Counted from the stretch's first letter, positions 1-12,211 are shown. The stretch is DNA of 64,000 bases from Nyssa sinensis (GCA_008638375.1 CM018031.1:14810062-14874061); one strand, 5' to 3'. Numbers and translations are program-made. Notes: a model not told the origin generated them from the sequence alone.

Positions 1-172
1 TTTTTTACTTGTTGGCGTGGCTATTCGGGTGCTAGTGAATTCAGCCTCTTAGTGCTAGTCAATTAAACCACTTGGACTCACTTGGCATGACTAGCTACAA
101 CAGGCTTCATTGACTAGCACCAACAGGCTGAATTCACTAGCACTCAAACGGTCACATTAGCAGGTAAAAAAA
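1..172. repeat. Foldback MITE-like inverted repeat in ADT intron
   Basis: The first 65 or so bases pair with the reverse complement of about 108-172. Both ends read TTTTTTAC(C/T)TG inward, and both arms contain GTGCTAGTGAATTCAGCCT. The unit is nearly palindromic over its length and lies just upstream of the ADT exon at 285. The left boundary may extend beyond the window. No coding capacity; superfamily not identified. Confidence 0.6.
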
Positions 173-284
173 TTTGGTAAAATGTTATGGTAAGGATAGC
201 ATTATTTGCTTTGACTACCTGCATCTTTGTCTTAATTATAAATGGACTATAATGGTTTATCCTTCTTGCTTTTTTTGACTGCAG

Positions 285-3200
285 GCTGTCGAACGGTGGC
301 TTGTCGAGAGAGCAGTTTTACCGATTGAAAATTCTCTAGGGGGGAGCATCCACAGGAATTATGACCTTTTACTTCGACATAGGTTGCATATAGTTGGGGA
401 AGTGAAACTTGCAATCCGGCATTGTTTACTAGCTAACCATGGTGTTAAAGTTGAAGACCTGAAAAGGGTTTTAAGCCATCCACAGGTGTGTTATCCTTAT
501 TTCAAATAATTTTCACTCCTGTTGTACATCATGAGTTTTATTTGAAATTTGGTGATATTTCAGGCTCTTGCACAGTGTGAGAACACACTGACAAAGTTGG
601 GAATGGTCAGAGAAGCTGTGGATGATACTGCCGGTGCAGCAAAGGTAGGAATAAATTGGCAGTTGACCAACTGATCCCCTAGCACATGTAAAATTAAGCT
701 TTACATGGGATCAAAAGAAAAAAAAAGGAAAGAAAGAGAATGAATGGGTTTGGGATAGTGGGCACCCACTATTAAATGGCAGATTTAATCTTATAGAATG
801 GTTATGACACCATTCCATAGTCTTGTTCTAGGCTAATCTAGTCAAATTAGCATCAATTCTACTAAACTCAACAAAGCCTTATCCTAATTGTGTTGGATTG
901 GCTACATGAATTATATTTCAGTATTATGTTCTATCTAAGGCCACCCCCAATCAAACCACACACTATTATATATTTTTTTCACTATCTCAACCCTTGTTAA
1001 TTTTGGCCTTCCCCTTCTCCTAGTCTGACCAACAATGTGAATCATGTTACTCTTTCATACTGGGGCAATTATTGGTCTTTGATACATGTGATCACACCTT
1101 CTTAATTGGTTTTATCTCATTTTATCCCTTATAGGTGTTGCTTCTACTATCTCATGAATGATTTTATTTGTATTTTTATTTTTTCTTGTCTTACAAAACA
1201 TGCACGTCAACGTCCTCATTTCACACATTAATTTTATTAACTTGTTTCAGCCCTATACAACATAACTGGTCTATAAAATTTACCTTTCCATTTTAGAGAC
1301 ACACATGCTGAAAGCACTCGTTCATTTAACCCATCCTGCTTTAATTTTGAGTAACATCATCTATTATCTTTCCCTCCTTATGAATAGGCATAGGTAATGA
1401 AAATTGTTCAATTTTATTATCTCTTGATTTTCAATCTTCACCACATCCCTTTTTATATTCCTCGCTTCACTAAAGTTAGATTCCATATCTTCGATTTAAT
1501 CCTACTTATTTTAAACCCTCTTAATCATAAAGCCTCTCTCCAAACCTCTAACTTAATATTGATAACTGTTTTAATTTCATTAATTAAAAAGTATTATTTA
1601 CATCGTGAAACTTCATATTGTATGTAACTAGTCAATTTATCCATTACTAAGGCAAAAAGATAAGAAGTTAATGCTTACATCAAGCTTAAACTCTGTTGCA
1701 TTTGTATTGTCGTCATAATTCCATTGTACATGCCCTTTATCATTTGATTTTTTGTGACTTTTTTTTCTTCTAAAACTTACTATATTAAATATTTAGGGAC
1801 CTTTTTATAAGTTCTCTCCATATTTATAAATACCATATGAAGAATGTTTTTCCTTTTATACTTTTTTGTAAGTCTCCTCAATAAGTGAATAGCTTCCATT
1901 TTTTACCTACCTGAACCCAAATTAATTTTCGACACGGTTGTTTAAGTCTGAATTGGTGCTCAGTCAATCTCTCCTAAGGTTTTATAGTATGACTTGTTAG
2001 TTTAATACCACAACAATCTGTGCAATTTTTTATATTCCCCTTATTTTCTTATATATAGGAACCTAAATACTTTTCTTTACTCGTCTTTTAATTGTTATGA
2101 TCTTATTAATTTTGTCACTCAAAGCAAGTCATACTCCCCTAAACACTCCCTAGTCTCAATAGGATACTATCTTGCCCTAAGACTTTAATTGTTTTCATCT
2201 TAGGGTATGCATTTTTCACCTTGGACAACAGAATCCAACAAAAGAAATATTTCTCTCCAATCTCCCTGAGTTTTTATTAAGTTAAGCTTTCTAAATGATT
2301 TTCATTTAACTACTTCTCAAAATTACTTTTCCATCTTTCTGTAATTTCTCTATCATTCATCAACTATCCTTGAGTCCTCACCTTTTATGCACGTAATATG
2401 GTTAAAATCTCTAGTTTTTCTCTCTCTTAAATTAAAATGTTTGTATATATTCTTTTCCTCATCTTTGTACTCCATTTAAAATAAAAATCATTTATGTTCT
2501 ATACTTAGCATCTCTTACTAGTTATTTTAACCTAATTCCTTATTTTTTTTTGTCGGACTCAACTTTCATCATCTTGAGTTTTTTCCTCTGTTTCAAAACA
2601 TCCTTTTGGCTTTTACTACAGTTTGGACTTCCTCATTCTACCACCAAGTTTTTAAATAATGGCCTATTTCTTTCAATTCTCCAAGAACCTCTTTTGATAT
2701 TCTTTTAATACATCAGTTACCTTATTCCATATTAGATTTTCAGCATCTAAATTTCATGTTATTTCTTTTGGCATCTAATTCTTAGCTAATTATACTTCTC
2801 TCCTATTGAATTCCACCACTTAGTCCTTGGTTTTTTAGTTTCTTTACTCTTTCTTATTTCCCATTTCATATATACATCTAAAACCATTAACTTATATTGT
2901 GAGGTCATACTCTCTTTTGGAATAACTTTACAATCTTTGCGCATGAGCCGATCTACTCAGATTAGCCTGAACAAATAAATATGAAACATTATGTTTTAAT
3001 TAATATGAATCTCTATCTTTTCTGGTTGCAAGATTTATAATTACTTACTTTCAGATCAAATGATTATGTTTAAGTAATCGGTATAATTCATGGCATATGT
3101 ATGATTTTAACATGCTAAATTTTTTTCTCTATGTAGCTTGTAGCTTTTCAGAAACTCAAAGATGCAGGGGCTGTTGCTAGCTCTGCTGCTGGGAGGATCT

Positions 3201-4368
3201 ATGGCTTGAATATACTTGCTGAAGATATTCAGGTTCGTATTCAAAATTTCTTGGGTAGTTTTGGTATCCAAAACTCCTGGTGTAGTTATGAACTTAGTTT
3301 GATGGTAAATACATGAATGCATTAAATCATTTTTTTTTTCTTCCAATAGGATGACGCTGATAATGTCACTCGATTTCTAATGCTGGCAAGGGAACCCATA
3401 ATTCCTGGCACCGATAGGCCATTCAAGGTTGGTCCTCTCATTTTACAAATCATTGGCAATTGAAAGAAAAAATTTACCATGATTATTCCATATCTGCTCT
3501 AAAACATCAAATTTCATCAATATTTAGTCTATTAGGAAGCCATGATTCCTGGCGCCAATAGGCTATTCAAGGTTAGCCTCTCACTTTAAAAATACTAGCA
3601 ATTGAAATAAAAAAAGTAAGTATGGGTTATATATAGTATTTTCTCCCAAACATTAAGTTTCTAAATTTTTTTTATATCGGCACCTAATTAGTTATCACAT
3701 GTAGAGTTCACTGAGGAATTTTGTTATTATTCCTTTAGACAAGTATAGTTTTCTCACTCGAGGAAGGTCCTGGGATGCTTTTCAAGGCACTTGCTGTTTT
3801 TGCAATGAGAGAAATCAACCTTACTAAGGTATATTCCTCTTGCATTGAAATTGTGGTCATTCTTATAGTATGAGTGCTGGTATGTGGCTCAGAACAGCTG
3901 TTTCACAGCTTTTGTTATTATTTTCTGTTGAACCAGATTGAAAGTCGTCCCTTGCAGAAGCAGGCTCTGCGAGCACTTGATGATAGCAATAATGGATTTC
4001 CAAAGTATGTACAGTGGATATCTTGCCTTATATTTCCATGGTGTGGCTTGATATTTGACCCCTTCATAATTGTATTTTAACACCAATTTTGAGCCGTGTC
4101 AATTGAACACTGTTTTGAGCGTCTGTCTTAATTCCATCTTATATTCTCGTGCAGATATTTCCCTTACCTCTTCTATGTGGATTTTGAAGCATCAATGGCT
4201 GACCAAAACGCACAGAATGCCCTTGGGCATCTAAAAGTGTGTTTCTTATAAATTTCATTCAGTGTAGGAGTATTTTGAATTTTGACTATGGATGCTCTTC
4301 TTTGGCAGGAGATGGCTACATTCTTGAGAGTGCTGGGGAGTTACCCAGCGGACATTAGCATGGCATGA
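285..4368 (+). CDS. ADT: Arogenate/prephenate dehydratase, last 8 exons (5' part off window)
   Basis: Catalyses the last step of plant phenylalanine synthesis (arogenate, sometimes prephenate, dehydration and decarboxylation) in plastids. Exons by hand: 285-485, 564-644, 3137-3232, 3350-3427, 3739-3828, 3937-4004, 4155-4236, 4309-4368, all GT-AG with matching phases. The first visible exon carries the PDT core motif [19 protein letters not shown], the fourth carries VTRFLML with the TRF motif, and exons five and six carry the regulatory ACT domain including GPGMLFKAL and IESRP, the phenylalanine-binding signature. The C-terminus is [14 protein letters not shown] then TGA. Many introns place it with the intron-containing ADT1/ADT2-like clade rather than intronless paralogues (family knowledge). 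The transit peptide and N-terminal exons lie left of base 1. The second intron (645-3136) is swollen by an RTE LINE relic. A possible poly(A) signal AATAAA lies at 4892-4897. The visible part has no frameshift or stop. Confidence 0.93.
860..2940 (-). mobile_element. RTE-type LINE relic in ADT intron
   Basis: Read on the minus strand, this stretch gives broken frames typical of plant RTE-clade non-LTR retrotransposons. A WWNEEVQ-like block at about 2640-2620 is followed by ERKTRD plus a CIKGED-like block near 2400, and the 3' part (about 1650-860) matches another copy at 42830-43450. Its 3' end, read inward from 860, is the family tail corresponding to plus-strand AACTCAACAAAGCCTTATCC. Many stops and frameshifts and a missing RT core mark it as long dead. 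It accounts for nearly all of the 2.5-kb intron. Confidence 0.7.
3535..3615 (+). repeat. Partial duplication of an ADT exon end inside the intron
   Basis: This intronic stretch repeats, with scattered substitutions, the segment at about 3391-3470 that spans the 3' end of the fourth visible exon, its GT donor and the start of the intron (ATTCCTGGC..CCAATAGGCTATTCAAGGTTAG against ATTCCTGGC..CCGATAGGCCATTCAAGGTTGG). It is a local direct duplication and not a usable exon. Confidence 0.75.
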
Positions 4369-5689
4369 ATGACCTTTAAATCCTGGTAAAATTCCATTAT
4401 TTTGAACAAATATGCCAAGTAGATCTTTCAGGGACCCCTATTCATGTAAGGTGTTTATCTGACTGAAAAATTAAAGGAAAGAAAAAGGTCATTCATCTTT
4501 TCATAAGGAGTTCTGTTCCTACTAAGCCTGATACTTACTGAGTAATTCTGTCTAGCAGACATATAGTTGTTTTTTAGTTTACTATATAGATGAACTTCTC
4601 TCCAAAACCTCCTAAAAATGGATTGCTTCTCCCAAGGCGCTTTATATGAGCCAAGAGCTAATTCTCTAGGCTTCTTGAGGTTGGCCCAATAACTATTGTG
4701 CTCCAACTGAGAATTATGTTTGGTTTGTCCATCTCATGAATGATGTTCTAATTAAGCCAATCTCAATCTGAGCTTTCAGCAGTGGAGCACGTTGCCTACA
4801 CAGATCACCAGTGAAATGCTTTAAGTGGGAAGTGCTAATGAGAACAAGTGGAATGCAAAAAGGGAGTGGATTAATGTAGCAAAAATGACTGAATAAATAA
4901 TATTAGAATGCTAAGGTGATATTCTTTGGTTGTTCCCAGTCAATTGCCTATGTATGTATCATATATACCATGCAATTAATATTATGCATTGCATCTTACT
5001 TATCAATATATATATATATAGGTGCTAATGTTAAAATTAGTTTTGGCCAATTAAAATCCTCCAAGAGTATCAATGTGTTGAATTATATTCAAGTGTATTA
5101 AAATAATCCAGGAAGGGTAATTTCTTATTCCCTCTCCTCCCTTTCTCGAACATCTCTTCTTCTTCTTCTTCTTCTCCTTTTCTCATCATGTTCTGAACCC
5201 TAAATCACACTTTGAATATTTTTAACTTGGTGGAGAGTGAATGAGGAAAATTCATGATCTCATCTCTCATCCTTATATTTATACTATTATAGCCATAAAA
5301 GTACAAGATTGTTAACGTAATTTAACACAATGTCTATACCACCAAGCGATAGCTTGAATAATATCTATTCCACCACCCAAAAAGGAGTGATGGGGAGCGC
5401 GAGGGCATTGGATGACTATTTAGATTGTAATTTAGGGATTATGATTTATTTTTGATTATTTATATTTTCTATTTTTGAGGATTTTTAGTAATTTTGGTAA
5501 TTGTTACTATTTTGATATTTTAGGTTTGCCTATAAATATAGGCTGTATTGGTGTTTTAGACTTTGGCATATTGATATTGAATAACTACAGATTATTGGAT
5601 TTCTCTTGGTTTCTTCTACTCACAATTTTCTCTTCCTTCTCTCTCAGATTTTCTCTTCTTTCCTCTTCTCTTCATCTCCTATTGGCTCT
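4369..5689. other. Intergenic, nothing recognised
   Basis: Downstream of the ADT stop. It contains the probable 3' UTR, an AATAAA at 4892-4897 and a short TTC microsatellite near 5156-5177. I see no gene or recognisable element; the short open frames lack motifs. Confidence 0.5.
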
Positions 5690-5786
5690 GCACCAGGGAG
5701 ATTGAGGGTTTGAGTCCCAATTGGGGGGAAAAATTTTGTGTGTGGATGGGTGGACCGTGGCCTGACTTACATATCAAAAGAGAGAG
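5690..5786 (+). mobile_element. 5'-truncated tRNA-derived SINE
   Basis: A B-box-like GGGTTTGAGTCCC is followed by a G-rich stretch and the tail CATATCAAAAGAGAGAG. The same layout, B box then GGGGG..AAA..GTGTGTG then a TATCAAAA tail, is seen in the better copy at 28857-28966. The A-box half is missing. Confidence 0.45.
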
Positions 5787-7088
5787 ATCTTCTAATTTAG
5801 GATAAACACTGATGCCAATAGAGTAGATTGCAAGATAATGCAGGCTAACAAACTCCAAACAGTAACAGAACACTCTGTGAAGACATATAACAACAGTTTA
5901 CATAAAATATAAGGATTGGGAACAAGTATTTCTTTAGATATTAGGAATATATATGACAACTGTCACTTTCTTTTTTGATCGGGAAAGTTGAATATGTATC
6001 ATAAACAAGGTGCCTGAGGGGGGCAAACCTGTATACAAAAGAGAATGGACAGGCTAAAAAAAAAAAATAAGAACCCCAAAAAAACCACAATCACAAAAAA
6101 GAATCTATAAGTACTCATAAAGGAGTCTCGTCTTCCTCAAAAATCCGACGGTTCCTTTCTCTCTATATGCTCCAAACAAGGCATAGTGGTGCCATCCTCT
6201 ATACTCCCCTTAGCTCCTTCCTTCATACAACTAGCTCTCCAATCATGTACATTCGTGTAATTATTCAACACCTCCATAAGTTCCATCACCTCCCCCAAGG
6301 CCTGAATTCCCAATTGTGTACATTCCTTCTAAAGCAAGGACTCCACACCACTTCTCCTGTCACCCACTCCATGTACTCCGCCACTGTTGCGTCTTTCCTC
6401 CTTGTTGCTGCAATGATGTACAACAAAGGAAACTTGTCTTCCAGCTGATGCTCACAACACCACAAGTCATCCCAAAATTTGACCTGCAAACCATGCCCCA
6501 CTTCAGAGCTCACTAACTCGCTAGACTTCTCCCTCCTCTTCTCGATGGCTTTCCACACACCACACCGATAAGTCTCCCTAACTTCTCTCGAATACCACCC
6601 CATCCCTTCCTCTCCATATTTAATTGCAATAACATCCCTTCACACAGCTTGATCCTCCACCACATATCACCACAACCATTTGCCCAACAAAGCCTTGTTG
6701 AACAAACACATATCTTTAAAGCCCAATCCTCCCTCTTCAAACGGGCGTTTCATCTTCTCCCACCCCAAAGTATGAATATTTCTCTCCCCTTTCTTCCCCT
6801 CCCAAAGAAAGCCCCTCTAAATCTTCTCCAACCTATTATCCACTGAAGCTGGCATTGGAAAGATACACATGAAGTGCTTGTTGGATGAGCTATGGAAAAG
6901 TGCAGTTTGAGTTAAGTTGTTGAGTGTTTGAATGAATATATTTGATAAGTGCTTAAATGATATTGTAGGATTTTGATGAGCTGTTAATAAGTGTTGAATG
7001 ATTATGAATTGTCTTTCTTACCCTTGTATATTAAATTGTGTGTGTTATGTATTATGTTTTTATAATTATGTTATCTTTATAAATAAGA

Positions 7089-7112
7089 AATATATATATA
7101 TATATATATATA
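7089..7112. repeat. (AT)n microsatellite
   Basis: About 12 uninterrupted AT units in AT-rich sequence just left of the TRIM at 7203. A second AT tract lies at about 7886-7912. Confidence 0.9.
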
Positions 7113-7202
7113 TTTATACCAATAAAATAAGTAATTATTTTTTATATGAAATATATGTTACCAATATTATATACAAATACAATATTATATTATATTAAAT
7201 AT

Positions 7203-7451
7203 TGTGAAGTTACCAACTCATCTAAAAGCTTAAACTTTTAGATATGGTGTGACTTTATTATTATATTCTCTAACACGCCCTTCTCACTTGTGGCCAGTCT
7301 GAGCCTACACGTGTCAATTGATATTTTCAGGGTGACGGTGAGGTTTGAACTCAGGACCTTTTGCCTGCTCTGATACCATGTGAAGTTACCAACTCATCTA
7401 AAAGCTTAAGTTTTTAGATATAGTGTAACTTTATTATTATATTCTCTAACA
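7203..7451 (-). mobile_element. TRIM (miniature LTR retrotransposon), complete
   Basis: Two 73-bp terminal repeats (7203-7275 and 7379-7451) begin TGTGAAGTTACC and end TCTCTAACA on the plus strand. They flank a 103-bp internal part whose right end, CTGATACCA next to the LTR, is the reverse complement of the tRNA-iMet primer-binding site TGGTATCAG, so the element runs on the minus strand. The 5-bp target duplication AATAT flanks both ends (7198-7202 and 7452-7456). It has no coding capacity, as expected for TRIMs. Relatives lie at 45200-45447 and about 58148-58380. Confidence 0.9.
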
Positions 7452-7881
7452 AATATAATATGTAATTTTTAGTTAAGATTTATTCACTTGCAATGAATTG
7501 CTTTAACTTTCACCTGAAGTATTTTGAAAGATTAGCCAAAGTATTCTTGATGAGCATTCTCTGACCTCCCTTGAATGCCTTTTTCAGGACTCAACTAGCC
7601 TCTTTTGAAATCTTTCAGTCACAAAAGATCTCGTTGAAGCTCCCAAATAAGGCCCAAATAAATCAAGGGAAGGACCCACCTATGAAGCACGAACACTATT
7701 TGCTTCACATATCCCTGTTAGACATGGACATGCTTGGACATGTGTCGGATACTTGAAAAAAGAGTTTCCAATTTTTTTGAATTTCGTACTCGTCCCAAAC
7801 ATGTCCCAGACACGTTAAGACATGTTTTTGGATTTTTTTATTTTTTTTCTGGATTTTAGCCTCCTTTTCTCCTTTTTTCTC

Positions 7882-7922
<41 letters not shown>

Positions 7923-8011
7923 TGTATATATAGTAGTTAATAAATTTTTTTTGAAACTTGGATTAAATGATAAAGTTATTGAATTTTTATTTAATAGCTT
8001 TGTTATTTTGA

Positions 8012-8172
8012 GGCTGTGTCTTGGCGTAACGATAAGGTTGCTCCATTGTGATCTGAAGGTCACAGGTTCAAGTCGCGGAAACAACCACTTCACTTGTGGA
8101 GGTAAGACTGTGTATATCTAACCCTCTCCATAACCCGCAATGGCGGGAGCCTTGTGCACTGGGTTTGCCTTA
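8012..8172 (+). mobile_element. Au-like tRNA-derived SINE
   Basis: Pol III box A (TTGGCGTAACGATAAGG) and box B (GGTTCAAGTCGCGG) are about 45 bases apart. They are followed by the Au-family body GGTAAGACTGTGTA..CGCAATGGCGGGAGCC and the end TTGTGCACTGGGTTTGCCTT. The flanking TTGTTAT-like sequences (left near 8000, right near 8179) may be the target duplication. It is nested inside the split LINE. Confidence 0.85.
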
Positions 8173-9065
8173 ATAATATTGTTATAATTTGTGTATTTTT
8201 ATGTTAATTTTGATTGAAATGATATTAAAATTTTATTATATTGTCATATAAACAAATATAGTCAACGTGTTCCCAATGTATTCATGTCTTAGTTTTTGAG
8301 AAATGTTGTGTCCACGTGTTCGTGTCTCGTATCCGTGTCTGTATCCATATCTGTGCTTTTTAACACGCTACAATCCATCTCCTGAGCCATGCTTTCCATC
8401 CATTTTTCCCTACCCACCGAAATCTCACTCTTCCTTAAATTAACCTTTACATTCAGAACTGCTTCAAAGCAAACAAGAATGCACCGTAGGTACCTGAGCT
8501 ATCTCCTCTTAGCTTCACAAAAAATCAAAGTGTCATCTACAAACAAAATGTGAGATATTTCCAGCCTTCTTCCCCTTCCATCTTCCTCAAAAACACCTTT
8601 CAACAAACTGTCATGGGCTGCTCTATCCACCATTCTAGTGAACGCCTGCATAATAATCACAAACAAGAAAGGAGATAGCAGTTCACCCTGTCTCAGCTCG
8701 TCAGAAGACCAGAAATACACAGTCCGGCATTGACCAGAACTGAGAATGACATGGTCGATATACACATTTGGATCCACCTCCTCAATCTCTTCCGAAAACT
8801 TATCTTTCTCAATACATACAAGAGAGAGTTCGAATTTACATGGTCATACGTCTTTTCAATGTCGAGTTTGCAGATTAAACCCTGGCTGAGCGCTTTTCCT
8901 TCTTGTATCCACACATTCATTAGCCATCAAGCACACGTCCAAAAATTTTCTGCCTCACACAAACGCATTCTGACTGCTTCAAATTACATCTCCCATCACC
9001 CTTCTCAGACGCATAGAGAGGACCTTTGCCAACTGTTTATACACACCTTTTCTGTCACTTTCTAG

Positions 9066-10264
9066 AGCTTGACTGTAGAGAATTAGCAGCAAAGCGCTGG
9101 TCTTTTGTGCTATACACAATTGAAGACAATTTTTTATTGGGCATCTATGCTTCTGTGCTTGTCTTCTTCTGCTTTTCTTGCCTTTTCTTCTTTCAGTTGT
9201 TCCAATGCAGGCTTGCAGCTAAGAGGAAACCTTAAGTTCTTTCTTTCAATATGTCCGATTTCTGAGCTAAAGGACTTTAGATAAAGCAACACTTAGGTCT
9301 AATTCAGTCTTATGTCAGCTGCTTTCCATCACAATAATTTAACACAGCTTGCATTTGAGGGCTAATCCCATTTCAAATTATAAATCATGACTTTCAAGGT
9401 TAACCCAATTTAAAAGCCTTCGCATCTTACCTTCTAGCTGCTTTGATTCCTCTTCTCACTTTTTATGGGCCACACATGGGGCAGGGGGTGATTTCATCAA
9501 CTGATATAAATGTCAGCTAGTTTGCCACATTTTTTCTTAATAGGAAGATAAGGAGATGGCTCCAAGAAATTTATCTTTTTATTTTAAGTCCAATATTTAT
9601 TGAAATTGCTACTTTAGATTGCATTTTTTTTTTGTTCTTTTTGTTGCAACCCAATGACTAAATTCAAACTCATCATACCCTACTATTGCTTTTTTGTATA
9701 TTGCTATGATTTATAGGGACTCAACAGTATCATTCCTTCACAAAGTTGGTGATTGGTGAGAAGAATTGAATCTTGGAGTTGCTGATGCCAGGCTCTTCAA
9801 ATATGAGTAGATCTCGTGACTTATGTAAAAGCTTTGGGATTTCTAATGTACACCCTTGAAGTTAAAGAGCAAAGGTTCTTGCCCCTTGGGTTTGAAATCC
9901 GACTTAAAATGAAACAAGAGAGTTCACAAATCACAGAATTTGAATTTATGAGATTTGAAACAATGAAATTTGTGAATTCTCATGGTTCTCTATTTTCGCT
10001 AAAAGAACACAACCTTGTACAAAAAGACCCAAAACACCGAATTTAGACTCAGCTAAACCATGTTAGGATCCACTGCCCAAAACAAAAGAACCAATTTAGG
10101 ACTCAAAACTGAAATGACAAAAAATACTCCTTGAACTAAACTAATAGTAAAAAACAGCATAAAATACTTACTTATTTAGGACTATACTTATAATTACCTT
10201 ACACCGACAATTTAACCAGAATAGGCACTATATAGTTGACTTCTAACAACTAATAGATAAAAAG

Positions 10265-10266
<2 letters not shown>
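9066..10266. other. Intergenic, nothing recognised
   Basis: AT-rich DNA with short open frames that show no motif or codon bias. No gene, RNA or element recognised. Confidence 0.5.

Positions 10267-10323
<57 letters not shown>
10267..10323. repeat. (CT)n microsatellite
   Basis: About 28 perfect CT units. A shorter CT tract is at 11224-11252 and a GA tract at 12212-12266. Confidence 0.97.
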
Positions 10324-10326
<3 letters not shown>

Positions 10327-11219
10327 TGCATGCATCAATAAACCAATTATATATGCATTTGTAACTGGTTTCCTGACTTGCTTCTCCAAATTTTCCATTT
10401 ATTGTCTGAACTTTTACGTTCTAATTTCTAAGAAGTTCAATTATGGTAATATATAATTTGTGAGCATGTCAATCTGAACTAGCAAATGTGAAGTTTGATT
10501 CCTTTTGATCAGATTGCTTCCTTTTCTGATACACTTGCTCCTTCTGCACCAATGATAATGCAGGGATCATGGATGGATCATTTATGCTATATGGAATGAC
10601 GTGCTTAGTATTTTGTTTTTCTTCATTACATTTCAAGAAATGTGGTTTAATCTTTTGAAGGATATGTACAGAACTGACATGTTTGTCATAGAAGCTGTGT
10701 GCTTCTGAAAGTATAGATTTTGATTGATATCTCCTGATGATATTTTGGATGTTCTTGCAACATTTTGACAATCGCTTAAACTGAAGATTATTATCTCTGA
10801 ATGGCATAATGCTTCTATCTATTGATGTACTTGGATCGCGGAAGAGGATATACTTTGCAAAAGTTCATGTTATTTTATTTTGATATTAAAAATTTATTGT
10901 TCCATTAAATCAGGATCTTTCCTAGAAAATATTTCTTGGATGACTTGTCAATCGATTTTTTCTGGACCCATCATCTGGTGGCCCTCCATCCTAGTGAGTG
11001 TCTGCACCATGTGATTGAGGAATTAAATTTGCTTGAGAACTTGTGATTCGAATATGAGATTGTGCGAACTCCTAGAAGTAAAATCGGCCATTTAAGGTTT
11101 GATTTGCAAATTAATTCCACGAGGGTTATACATTAGATCTACTTAAAATGGTAAAGCAAAACGCAAATGGTGGAGAGAAGTGACATTTGAGATGATCCAT
11201 GGACCATTTATGATTCTTA

Positions 11220-11254
<35 letters not shown>

Positions 11255-11690
11255 GGTGATAAATTGAAGAATCGCCAAATTTGTTTTAGTGGTTTGATGT
11301 TTATACCCTGTTATTGTCATTCCTTCAATTTTAACACAATGAGATCATCTCCAGTAAAGTTTTGGGACCTGAGCTCTTGAGGGGCCAGGTCACCAATGGT
11401 CTCCAACGGTATGTGAGAAGCAATTGTCCTTTTTTGATTAAAAAAATTGTGAAACTCACGTTGTGCTTGAAACTCAAATTAGCAGCTTTAAAGAGTTTGC
11501 TATGGCTCTGTTAAAAAAATGTGAGGTCCACGTTATTTGTTTAAAAAAAAAATTAAAATTTACTAGTTTTATTATTGTGTTAAATTTTGAAAGTAACAAT
11601 TTGTATAGCAAATGGCACATTTACAAATTTGTTTAGGTGGTTTGATGTGTCTACCCTGTTGTTGTCATTCCTTCAAATTTAACACAATAA
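10324..11690. other. Intergenic with a CT tract and a diverged direct repeat
   Basis: No gene is recognised, and a 112-codon minus-strand frame at 10469-10807 has no motif I know. About 11285-11340 is repeated, diverged, at about 11635-11690 (TGTTATTGTCATTCCTTC against TGTTGTTGTCATTCCTTC), a direct repeat that may bound an unclassified element. Confidence 0.4.
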
Positions 11691-11920
11691 CTTGCGTTCA
11701 TCTGGCTGTATAATTGTGTGGATAATTATAGATGGTTTATTGGGCAGACAAAATCACTCTTGGAGAATTCATAATATTTTAGAAGATTGTAAAAACATTA
11801 TTAGGGATAAAGGTTTAGAGGTTGAACTTAGATATGTTTATCGAGAGGCAAATATATATAGCAGCAAATTGGTTAGCCAAGAAAGCTCATAGTTGGAAAT
11901 GTAGAATTGTGAAGGATAAG
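11690..11920 (+). mobile_element. RNase H-like fragment of a LINE
   Basis: The plus-strand frame reads an RVT_3-like stretch: NHSWRIHNILEDCKNII, then an ELRYVYREAN motif, the conserved HVYREAN/HTYREGN box of the RNase H domain at the end of plant LINE ORFs and of derived domains. The upstream half is unrecognisable and there is no complete domain. Confidence 0.45.
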
Positions 11921-12207
11921 TAGGTTTCCCATGGAATTATGGTCAATTATTCTTGATGATGTGAGGGGTACAGCTTCAGAGAGAATGATTTGTTCTTAAC
12001 CCGGAAAAAAAAAAAAGAAAAGATCTGGCTGTACTGAGGTCCCAAAACCCATCATTTTTCTTTTGCTATAGAAAATGGCCAGCCACCCCTGGGATGATAA
12101 CAATAATACTCCATAATAACAATGATAAGAATTGTATTATATATATAGTACAAAAAAGATGTAATTCAATGTAGTTTTATGATTTGATCACAGCTGAACT
12201 AAAGTAA

Positions 12208-12211
<4 letters not shown>

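Larger units (their letters stand above)
5963..9065 (-). mobile_element. Degraded L1-type LINE, interrupted
   Basis: Minus-strand frames follow the normal order of a plant L1-like ORF2. Reverse transcriptase pieces come first: about 8920-8690 (LDIEKTYDHVN) and 8777-8400, with the FVDDTLIF catalytic box and an LRYLRC..CFEAV helix region. Then 6850-6290 carries MPASVDNRLEKI and the zinc-binding RVT region (VKFWDDLWC), and 6290-6100 a RERNRRIFEE C-terminal motif. The 3' end at 5963 is the A-rich tail, the reverse complement of CTTTCTTTTTTGATCGGG. The element is split between 6850 and 8370 by about 1.5 kb holding a TRIM, an Au-like SINE and AT repeats, and roughly 60 residues of the RT C-terminus are not found. 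It is full of stops and not active. Confidence 0.8.

Noticed and set aside
1397..1627. Open frame of 76 codons in the ADT intron
   Set aside because: It lies antisense within the RTE LINE relic and has no motif.
8041..8100. Functional tRNA gene
   Set aside because: Box A and B are present but there is no acceptor stem or cloverleaf; it belongs to the SINE head.
7690..8360. Repeated GGACATG/GTGTCGGATAC words either side of the SINE
   Set aside because: Reminiscent of a dispersed plant repeat, but I could not define ends or family.
10469..10807. Minus-strand open frame of 112 codons
   Set aside because: Low-complexity basic protein without recognisable domain or splice context; AT-rich DNA gives such frames by chance.
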